Below, one piece after another: positions 22,810 through 28,467 of a DNA stretch of 28,467 nucleotides (position 1 is the first letter of the stretch; every line of letters starts with the position of its first letter). Source of the DNA: a virus. The stretch is from positions 1-28,467 of IMG/VR virus record IMGVR_UViG_3300031772_000213; one strand, written 5' to 3'. The notes under the pieces were generated by a model that saw nothing but the letters and a program-made list of their open reading frames with translations, was not told where the DNA came from and ran no database searches. The position numbers and the translations under genes are program-made.

Positions 22810-24438
22810 ATGAGCAGCGGCGGCAAGCGAGTCATCTACAACACGCGTGAACGGGTGATCTCGCCCGATCAGAACCGAGCGCAGGCCTTCTCCCAAGCCG
22901 AAGCTGCCGAGGTCATGCGCCAGCGTGCGACGCAGACGCAGATCTGGGAGACGAGCACATCAGGGCGGCTCGCTTCAACAGTCACTGCGCCCGAAGCAGG
23001 TGCGGTGCTGCAAGGCCTTTTCGTGATCGCTCCACTTGCGTCGCTCGAGCTGGGTGTCGAGCCGGGCATGGCGATCTTCATCGACCCCGACGGGCAGCTT
23101 GGCTCAACGGTGCCACTGCCGCCGAACTCCGATGACTCGCCAGGCAAGCTGTGCTTCGACCCGCTCGGCGTGATCGCTGGTAGCGGGACGCTCGTGTTCA
23201 CGCCGAACGGTGGTGGAGCGGTACGCGTTGACGTCGTCGAGATCCAACGTGACCCGGGCCAGGTGCTCGAGACGGACAACCGCGACATCTTCGACCCCGG
23301 CACGGGCCTGTTCACGCCGGCCACCGTCAACAAGGTGATGCGAGACGGCATCAAGTACCGCATCCGGCTTGGCGTCGCGGGCGCCGGCCTGCCCGCGAAC
23401 GCGCTCGGCTGGATGCCGATCGCCGTGATCTGCACACCGAACGGCGCACCGAACTTCGACACCTGCACGATCTACGACGTGCGACCGCTCGAGTCCGATC
23501 GCCCGAGCCCTGGTGCTCGCATCGGTCGACTCGCTCCAGAGATCACGCGGAGCTTCTACGTGGACAGCGTGACTACGCCGGGTGTGCTTCGTTGCACCGG
23601 CCGAATTGAAGGGCCAGGCGTCGATGGCTTCTGGACGGGCGGCGACTTCTCTGTCGATCTGCGCACCGCAACGATCCGCGAACCTGGGTTCGGTGCGATC
23701 ACGGCAAATCAACTGGTGTACTTGTGGGCGCTCTACCCGGGCGGCCTGCCGCGTTGGGTGCGCTATTCGACCGTCGCCGTCGCGCCGTTCGGTGGCCGAG
23801 TACCTGTGGGCTTTCGAGGCATCTTCTGTCTCAGCAAGAAGGCTCCGCTCGCCTTCGGTTACGCCGGGCTGAACCCGGCCACGCCGGTTGCGCTGCCGCT
23901 CGACAGCGGCTTCGACGCAGGGGCCGCCGCGTTCGGCCAGCTCATGCTCGCGAACGCGAACGACTCGACCGGTGTAACTGTCGCTTCGATCGCCAACTGC
24001 AAGCGAGGGCGTATGGCGTTCGGATTCGCAGCACCCGCGCCGGTACTTTCGCCGGTCCCGTCGGTTGCTGCGTCGATCGACACGTACCCACTGAACTACG
24101 GCACGATCATCCCGTACGGCGCGCGTGCGGTACTCGTCCAAGTAGAAGCTGTCTTCACTGCCGCGCCGGGCACGGAGTTCACGTACCTGCAGAACATCAT
24201 GCTCCAGCATCCGACGCTCGGCGGCCCGGTGTTCTCCGGTGACGCCGACGTGATCGATACGGTCATCCCGTCGGGTGGCACGCTCTCGGTGAGCTTCATC
24301 CGATGGGTCGACCTCATCACCGACTACAGCAACGTGACGCTGGCGCTGCTCAAGCAAGTGCTCGAGGTTCGCTGGTCACAACCGGGCGGCGTCGTGAAGT
24401 CTGCGGAGGCGGCCTTCATTCGCGGTTGGGAGTTGTAG
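22810..24438 (+). CDS. Large tail protein, possible appendage or receptor-binding base (542 aa)
   Basis: No family is recognised with certainty. The N-terminus has a conserved-looking segment, RVIYNTRERVISPDQNRAQA, then a helix (FSQAEAAEVMRQRA), like segments that dock large tail proteins. The rest is beta-rich with many Gly, Pro and Val residues and no helical stalk, including IYDVRPLESDRPSPGARIG and FYVDSVTTPGVLRCTGRIEG. It lies directly after the wedge genes and before lysis genes. A role as base of a tail appendage is inferred. GGAGGAG lies about 10 bases before the ATG. Confidence 0.6.
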   Translation: MSSGGKRVIYNTRERVISPDQNRAQAFSQAEAAEVMRQRATQTQIWETSTSGRLASTVTAPEAGAVLQGLFVIAPLASLELGVEPGMAIFIDPDGQLGSTVPLPPNSDDSPGKLCFDPLGVIAGSGTLVFTPNGGGAVRVDVVEIQRDPGQVLETDNRDIFDPGTGLFTPATVNKVMRDGIKYRIRLGVAGAGLPANALGWMPIAVICTPNGAPNFDTCTIYDVRPLESDRPSPGARIGRLAPEITRSFYVDSVTTPGVLRCTGRIEGPGVDGFWTGGDFSVDLRTATIREPGFGAITANQLVYLWALYPGGLPRWVRYSTVAVAPFGGRVPVGFRGIFCLSKKAPLAFGYAGLNPATPVALPLDSGFDAGAAAFGQLMLANANDSTGVTVASIANCKRGRMAFGFAAPAPVLSPVPSVAASIDTYPLNYGTIIPYGARAVLVQVEAVFTAAPGTEFTYLQNIMLQHPTLGGPVFSGDADVIDTVIPSGGTLSVSFIRWVDLITDYSNVTLALLKQVLEVRWSQPGGVVKSAEAAFIRGWEL

Positions 24439-24441
24439 CTC

Positions 24442-24762
24442 ATGGCCGCGACGTCGACCGCTGCGTTCACGCCGACGCTGCTCTCGCTCGCGAACGCACA
24501 CCGCATGACGCGCGAACAACTCGCGCTGAAGGTGGGCGTTCATCCGTTACTTCTGCAACGTGTCGATCAAGGCCGTCAACCGTTGCGCTTCGACATCGTG
24601 CAGAAGATCGCGATCGTCACGGGTGAGCAGATCGGGGACGTCCTCGCTGCTGTACGCCAGACCATCCACTCAGGCGACGATCGGTTACTGAACCCGCAGC
24701 CGCCGATCCCGTTGTTCGGTGACGTACTACCGCCGCTCGTTCTCAAGCAGGTGCCGCCATGA
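24442..24762 (+). CDS. Helix-turn-helix protein, Cro/C1 (XRE)-like
   Basis: The 106-residue product has a Cro/C1-type HTH domain at about residues 10-72. The first helix is LLSLANAHRM, then TREQLALKVGVHPLLLQRVD forms helix-turn-helix (about 22-41), followed by QGRQPLRFDIVQKIAIVTG as the closing helices. This matches the pattern 'R.s..eLA...Gvs...is..E.G...p......kia...g'. The C-terminal 30 residues are Pro/Leu-rich. It probably binds DNA and could regulate late genes or lysis timing, but no operator is identifiable. Its location inside the late operon is odd. It has GGAG 8 bases upstream and overlaps the next gene by 4 bases. Confidence 0.7.
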   Translation: MAATSTAAFTPTLLSLANAHRMTREQLALKVGVHPLLLQRVDQGRQPLRFDIVQKIAIVTGEQIGDVLAAVRQTIHSGDDRLLNPQPPIPLFGDVLPPLVLKQVPP

Positions 24763-25046
24763 CCGAGTTCATCGCAGTCCTTCAAGCGGCAGGCCCGTTC
24801 ACGGCACCGCTTTGCATCGCGATGGCGTTCGCGATGCGGTACCTCGTCACGGCGCTCGACAAGATGGAAGCACGAGCTGTCACCGGCGAGACGGACGCGA
24901 AGGGCTTGCGAGACAAGCGCACCGAGGAGCTGGTCGCGGCGACCCGTGCGATGGGTGCGTTCGGCGAGGAGATGCGGCACAGCATCGAGGCTCACAACGA
25001 CCGCATCGACGCAGCACTCGCGGCGCTCGTGCCGAGGGGGAGATGA
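24759..25046 (+). CDS. Small membrane protein with charged helix (95 aa), lysis-type
   Basis: One hydrophobic segment (residues about 11-30, GPFTAPLCIAMAFAMRYLVT) is followed by a charged amphipathic helix to the end (KRTEELVAATRAMGAFGEEM). This suits a membrane-anchored coiled-coil protein such as a spanin or holin-associated protein. It overlaps the HTH gene by ATGA and the next gene by ATGA, as in tightly coupled lysis clusters. No lipobox is seen. Function is inferred from topology and neighbours. Confidence 0.55.
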   Translation: MTEFIAVLQAAGPFTAPLCIAMAFAMRYLVTALDKMEARAVTGETDAKGLRDKRTEELVAATRAMGAFGEEMRHSIEAHNDRIDAALAALVPRGR

Positions 25047-25270
25047 TGCACGTGGCGACTTGGTTCACCCGCATGTTCTCCTGGCACCCACCTGAGCAAG
25101 TTGTTCGTGAGGACGATCAAGCCGAGCGTGAATACCAGCGGAAACTTGCGGAGCTGCGTCGCGCGACTGCTGCGATGAAGCGGCGGCGTGCACCGAACCT
25201 GGAAAGCCTTGACCGGCAGGTGCTAGAAAGCGATCAGCTGATGCGCGCCGCGCTCGGCAGTAAGCCATGA
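25043..25270 (+). CDS. Small basic coiled-coil protein (75 aa)
   Basis: A longer in-frame reading exists upstream but overlaps the previous two genes, so I chose the ATG at 25043 (ATGATG; 25046 is the alternative) behind GAGGGGGAG. The product is charged and helical (EREYQRKLAELRRATAAMKR), with an N-terminal aromatic segment (MMHVATWFTRMFSWHPPEQ). No clear transmembrane span is present. It overlaps the previous stop by ATGA and the next start by ATGA. It could be a partner of the adjacent membrane proteins; I do not recognise a family. Confidence 0.5.
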   Translation: MMHVATWFTRMFSWHPPEQVVREDDQAEREYQRKLAELRRATAAMKRRRAPNLESLDRQVLESDQLMRAALGSKP

Positions 25271-25854
25271 GCAAGGACACTGCCACCAGCGGCGAGCATC
25301 TACTCTCGCTTGTCGAAGCTGACCCTCCTGTCGGCGAGCACTTCGTCGGCACGCATAGCGATCCGCCGTCGGGGATTGATCCGACGAAGTTGCTGCGTGC
25401 GTGGGAGGCGAACGTCGCGGTCCAACGCGAGCTGATCTCCGTCGTTCAGAAGAACGAATCGGCGAACGTGAAAATGCGCGAGGACAACGTGTTGACGCGC
25501 AAGATCGCGACGCTCTGCGTGGCGCTCGTCGGGCTCATCATGGGCATCAGCACCGGGCTGAGCTACGCGACGAACCGCGATTCGCTCTCAGTCTTGCGTG
25601 CGACGAATGAGAACGTGATCCGAACGCTGCGCGCTGTCCGTGCCAGCGCGATTGCGCTCGGGGCGAAGGTCGAGGCCGACACCGCGATGGAGCCCGAGGT
25701 CGAGCTATCCGCTCGACGCAAGGCGCTGGGCGCACAACGCGAAGCGCTCGAGGCCGAGATGGTCGTCGGGTCGCCTTCGCCATCCACCGCGCAACAGCTC
25801 CAAGACGTGAAGCTGCGTGAGAAGCAGATCGATGATGGGAGCACACCTCGATGA
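25267..25854 (+). CDS. Single-span membrane protein with flanking coiled coils (195 aa)
   Basis: Residues 1-78 are hydrophilic and end in a helix (LRAWEANVAVQRELISVVQK). Residues 80-100 (IATLCVALVGLIMGISTGLS) form a transmembrane span. Residues 105-195 form a long charged coiled coil (LSARRKALGAQREALEAEMV). This layout resembles phage inner-membrane anchored spanin or holin-accessory proteins, but the soluble N-terminal part is long for an i-spanin. It is coupled by ATGA overlaps to both neighbours. The lysis role is inferred. Confidence 0.55.
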   Translation: MSKDTATSGEHLLSLVEADPPVGEHFVGTHSDPPSGIDPTKLLRAWEANVAVQRELISVVQKNESANVKMREDNVLTRKIATLCVALVGLIMGISTGLSYATNRDSLSVLRATNENVIRTLRAVRASAIALGAKVEADTAMEPEVELSARRKALGAQREALEAEMVVGSPSPSTAQQLQDVKLREKQIDDGSTPR

Positions 25855-26069
25855 ACGCGATGATCAGTAGTCTCGCAACGAGTCGGAAGGCATGGGTCCT
25901 GCTCGTTGCCGTCGTCGGCGCGGTCGTGATGAACGTGGCCGGGCGCATCGACGGTGAGAAGGCGCTCGAGTTCATCAAGTGGATCGTGATGACGTGGCTC
26001 GGTGCACAGGCCTACGAGGATGCGCACGTGAAGTCGTCCGCGCTCGAGAACGGGAGCGCCGACAAGTGA
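25851..26069 (+). CDS. Holin-like membrane protein (72 aa)
   Basis: Two hydrophobic segments are visible, residues 14-30 (AWVLLVAVVGAVVMNVA) and 39-55 (LEFIKWIVMTWLGAQAY), separated by a short charged turn. A hydrophilic C-terminus follows (EDAHVKSSALENGSADK). Size and topology fit class II holins, which form holes in the cytoplasmic membrane at lysis. A GGGAG site lies about 9 bases before the ATG. The start overlaps the previous stop (ATGA). No endolysin gene lies nearby within the window. Confidence 0.68.
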   Translation: MNAMISSLATSRKAWVLLVAVVGAVVMNVAGRIDGEKALEFIKWIVMTWLGAQAYEDAHVKSSALENGSADK

Positions 26070-27076
26070 CGCTCCGGCTTTTGCTCAACACGTTGCCCGG
26101 TGGCTTCTACGCCGGAGACGTCCTCGATGACGGAGCGCCGACGGGCGCAACGCAGCTTTCGACCTACCGCAGTGCAGGCGGCGTAGACATTCCTTCGTCA
26201 CCAACGCTGACAGCGGCAGGCGCTCGTGCATCTGCTGTTCGCGCCAAGGGCAACACAACTCTCGCCGACGCACTCGTGTTGGCGATTGCCGCAGCCGAAG
26301 GTTCCGGTGGCGGTGATGCCGCCCTCGTGACGTACACGCCGGCCGTGCCGGGTGACTGGGCTCCGGTGCCGGCTGACGTCGCAGCCGCGCTCGACCAGCT
26401 CGCGGTTGGTGGTACGGCCACGCAGCTCACGCGCGTCGACTGCTCGGTGAACTCGGCGCGTGTCGAGCAGCCGTACTCGGCGACGCCGTTCCTACACTGC
26501 CAGAACGGCGGCAACGCCGCTGGCGGCTTCAACGGCGGAGGCGTGGGCAACAAGAGCATCCTCGGCTTCGACGTGGGCGACGGCGAAGCGCTGGGCGTGT
26601 GGACGGGCGTCGAGTGGACGTGGCTCGATCTCGCGGCAGCTACCCCAGGGATCGGCGTGTACGCGAACCTCATCGTGGACCAGAACGGCAACGGCACGCT
26701 CTACAAGGTGTTCGTGATCGATCCGGCGTCCGGCGTCGCGCTCAACAACGGGACGACGGTGACGAACGGCGACGGGTCCAAGACGACGACGTTTGACCCG
26801 TCGACCGAGTACGTCCTGGTGGTGAACGATATCGTCGGTGTCGTGCCGGCGGTGGACCTCGGCGGCCCGTTCTGGGGGAACCGCAGCTACCGCGTGTCGG
26901 ACATCCTGGCGACTTATCCGTTGGCGAAGTTCAAGTATGCGGCGAGCGCGGACGGTGGCTTGCCCAAGTCGCCGACCAAGACGCCGGCCTACCTGCTCAT
27001 GACGGGTGACAGCACGAACAACCGGGTGCGCGCGTTCCGCCTCTCGGGCGTGAAGTTCGACGGCGTTCCCGTCTGA
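26066..27076 (+). CDS. Tail appendage protein with shared N-terminal module (336 aa)
   Basis: A longer upstream reading overlaps the holin gene, so I chose the GTG at 26066 overlapping its TGA. Residues 1-75 (LLLNTLPGGFYAGDVLDDGA, then QLSTYRSAGG) match the N-terminus of the next protein. The remainder is beta-rich with Gly/Asn loops (GGNAAGGFNGGGVGNKSILG; YANLIVDQNGNGTLYKVFVI) and a C-terminal YLLMTGDSTNNRVRAFRLSG. This suggests a virion-attached fibre or decoration protein with a common docking domain and a distinct tip. The exact function is unknown. Confidence 0.6.
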   Translation: MTLRLLLNTLPGGFYAGDVLDDGAPTGATQLSTYRSAGGVDIPSSPTLTAAGARASAVRAKGNTTLADALVLAIAAAEGSGGGDAALVTYTPAVPGDWAPVPADVAAALDQLAVGGTATQLTRVDCSVNSARVEQPYSATPFLHCQNGGNAAGGFNGGGVGNKSILGFDVGDGEALGVWTGVEWTWLDLAAATPGIGVYANLIVDQNGNGTLYKVFVIDPASGVALNNGTTVTNGDGSKTTTFDPSTEYVLVVNDIVGVVPAVDLGGPFWGNRSYRVSDILATYPLAKFKYAASADGGLPKSPTKTPAYLLMTGDSTNNRVRAFRLSGVKFDGVPV

Positions 27077-27087
27077 AGGAGGATTCG

Positions 27088-28164
27088 ATGGAACAAGTAT
27101 TGCTCGTTTCGCTACCGGGGTTCCCTGCGCAGATCATCGACGACGCATCACCGAGCGGCAGTGAGCAGCTCGCTCGGTATGTTGCGTTGGGCGGTACGTT
27201 GACGCCTGCGACCGATGGGCTTCGTTCTGTGTTCCGCAACATCGGTGGGCAGGCGAGCGGCGTTCCGAACGTGTTGAGCGTCGCGCTCGCGGCAGCGCGG
27301 GCGGCGGCGGGTAGCGCGGGAGGTGTCATCGGGTGGAGCCCGGCAGGCAACGGAGACGTGACGACGTGGCAGGAGGCGAAGGCAATTCTCCTGGCGACGA
27401 AGGTCCCGTTGTCGATCTTCTTGATCGACACAAGCCAGACTTACGAAGTCGATGAGAGTGCTGATCTGCACGGATCGACGTTCAACTGTGCGCCGGGCGG
27501 TAACATCCTGCTCAATGTCCAGGATGGCGTGCAGCTTCGGAACGGCGGCATCCTGGTCCTGTCTCACGGGTTGTTCAACGGCGGCATGACCGTCGTGTTC
27601 AACAGCACTGGCGGAGCGCCGAACCCGCTTGCGTGGGACACGATGGAAGATCCCATGCGCTTCTCCGCGACCGGCTTCGGCGGCGGGTGCGATGTCCGCA
27701 ACGACGGAACGGTTCCGGTGATCCACGTACCGACGAACCCGGACGGCCTGTTCATCCTCATCCTGATGAACACGGCGAGGATCCTTCCGAGCACGGGCTT
27801 CTTCGTGGAAGTCGAGGACGGCGGGTTTGTGTTCATGGCTGTTGCCAACAACGGCGTGGGCCATGTCGATGATGAATGGATCTCTGTGCCCGGCGACCCG
27901 ACGACGTGCCTCATCGCGGTGCTGTCCGACGACGTGTGGAACTTCCAGGCGATGCTCGGCTGGCCCGGCGTTACCGGCATCACCATCGTCAACCAACCGA
28001 TCACGATGGGCGGTGGGTCAGGCCCGACTCCGCTTCGTCCGGTCGGAGCGTTGGAGCCGCTCATCCCAGGGACGCGCTACTGGGACATCGATCTTGTCCC
28101 ACCCCGCCCCGTCTTCTGGGACGGCGCGATGTTCGTTGACGCGCTGGGCGTCGGCCCGGTTTGA
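27088..28164 (+). CDS. Tail appendage protein with shared N-terminal module and beta-rich body (358 aa)
   Basis: The start has a perfect AAGGAGG site. Residues 1-75 (LVSLPGFPAQIIDDASPSGS, then EQLARYVALGG) are related to the previous protein. The body looks like repeated short strands of a beta-helix or spike (GSTFNCAPGGNILLNVQDGV; LRNGGILVLSHGLFNGGMTV), a form common in receptor-binding proteins. The C-terminus contains PGTRYWDIDLVPPRPVFWDG. Probably an appendage or receptor-binding protein; the binding partner cannot be inferred. Confidence 0.6.
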   Translation: MEQVLLVSLPGFPAQIIDDASPSGSEQLARYVALGGTLTPATDGLRSVFRNIGGQASGVPNVLSVALAAARAAAGSAGGVIGWSPAGNGDVTTWQEAKAILLATKVPLSIFLIDTSQTYEVDESADLHGSTFNCAPGGNILLNVQDGVQLRNGGILVLSHGLFNGGMTVVFNSTGGAPNPLAWDTMEDPMRFSATGFGGGCDVRNDGTVPVIHVPTNPDGLFILILMNTARILPSTGFFVEVEDGGFVFMAVANNGVGHVDDEWISVPGDPTTCLIAVLSDDVWNFQAMLGWPGVTGITIVNQPITMGGGSGPTPLRPVGALEPLIPGTRYWDIDLVPPRPVFWDGAMFVDALGVGPV

Positions 28165-28173
28165 GGAGGCTAC

Positions 28174-28347
28174 ATGGACCTGATGAATCTGACGAAGGTG
28201 GTCTACGTGGACGCTGATGGCGAACCGTGCGATCCGCAAGACGCAGTGTGGTCCGTACGCGGCAACCTCCGCACGAGCAAAGTCGCTCGGCCGCAGGTGT
28301 TTCTGAACGGTGAGTGGGCCGAACTGAAGCAGGCGGTGAAGAAGTGA
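28174..28347 (+). CDS. Small protein, unknown function (57 aa)
   Basis: A GAGGAGG site lies 5 bases before the ATG, supporting a real gene. The 57-residue product starts MDLMNLTKVVYVDADGEPCD, has a central basic part (VRGNLRTSKVARPQVFLNGE) and ends ELKQAVKK. It has no membrane span. The stop overlaps the next start by GTGA. It is probably a small accessory of the preceding appendage gene, but the function is unknown. Confidence 0.55.
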   Translation: MDLMNLTKVVYVDADGEPCDPQDAVWSVRGNLRTSKVARPQVFLNGEWAELKQAVKK

Positions 28348-28467
28348 CCAAGAAGCTCAAGGCCCTCGTAGGCGTCGCGCTGGTCGGTACATGTTCAGTC
28401 GGCGTGGTTGTTCTGCGTCCGACGCCTGAGCGTAGCCGCGTCTCACTCGTGAACGCGACGACGACCG
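28344..28467 (+). CDS. Membrane-anchored or exported protein, 3' truncated
   Basis: The GTG start overlaps the previous stop (GTGA), and the frame stays open to the end of the window, giving 41 residues. A basic start (TKKLKA) is followed by a hydrophobic stretch (LVGVALVGTCSVGVVVL, residues about 8-24) and then charged residues, as in a signal peptide or signal anchor. A Cys at residue 17 is preceded by VGT, a poor lipobox, so a lipoprotein is unlikely. Nothing can be said about the rest. Confidence 0.5.
   Translation, partial: MTKKLKALVGVALVGTCSVGVVVLRPTPERSRVSLVNATTT

Noticed and set aside
23104-24357. Long antisense reading frame (417 codons) opposite the 542-residue tail protein
   Set aside because: The translation is Arg/His/Asp-rich with no plausible domain. 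High-GC genes often leave the opposite strand open, and the + strand frame has a ribosome site and fits the operon.
28344-28467. Lipoprotein signal in the last truncated gene
   Set aside because: The residues before the Cys (VGT) do not fit a lipobox, which normally has Gly, Ala or Ser at -1.
1-28467. tRNA genes, CRISPR arrays, insertion sequences, attachment sites
   Set aside because: I saw no cloverleaf-forming sequence, regularly spaced repeats, transposase motif or terminal inverted repeats by reading the window. A tRNA or repeat search would be needed to exclude faint cases.

Overview
The window is the late structural region of a tailed bacteriophage with a contractile tail (myovirus morphology, Caudoviricetes). 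It is GC-rich, with strong G/C preference at third codon positions. Every gene I can support lies on the + strand, packed head to tail with 1-4 bp or 8 bp overlaps. GC content and Shine-Dalgarno sites (AAGGAG type) fit a high-GC bacterial host, but nothing here identifies it. There is no integrase, tRNA, rRNA, CRISPR or transposase. No gap between genes exceeds about 180 bases.

Layout. Positions 1-3764 hold the head: the C-terminus of a truncated gene (position suggests portal), two small virion-type proteins, a coiled-coil scaffold-like protein and the major capsid protein. A clear intrinsic terminator follows the capsid gene. Positions 3879-7229 hold capsid-associated, neck and tail-completion genes. 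Positions 7271-12813 hold the tail: sheath, tube, a two-frame tail assembly chaperone and the tape measure. Positions 12860-22764 hold the baseplate: an acidic protein, a LysM hub protein, hub, OB-fold spike, a small Pro-rich candidate tip protein, a gp25-type wedge protein, a J-type wedge protein and a large wedge/fibre-attachment protein. Positions 22810-28467 hold a large unrecognised tail protein, an HTH protein, four short membrane or coiled-coil genes (probable lysis cassette), two appendage proteins sharing an N-terminal module, and two small terminal genes.

How it works together: capsid and scaffold build the head; neck and terminator proteins join it to a sheath-and-tube tail whose length is set by the tape measure with the chaperone; hub, spike and wedge genes build the baseplate; distal genes supply appendages and probably lysis.

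Main discoveries: (1) a -1 programmed frameshift at T TTT TTC (10515-10521) joins the chaperone to a 110-codon downstream frame that has no start codon of its own near its beginning; (2) a repeated extended -10-like motif (TGATAGCNT) occurs in three intergenic gaps, with related boxes so close to some SD-less starts that leaderless mRNAs are possible; (3) two start-less reading frames far apart share a 27-base near-repeat encoding SWxILAWA; (4) two adjacent appendage proteins share an N-terminal module; (5) an HTH protein sits inside the late operon.
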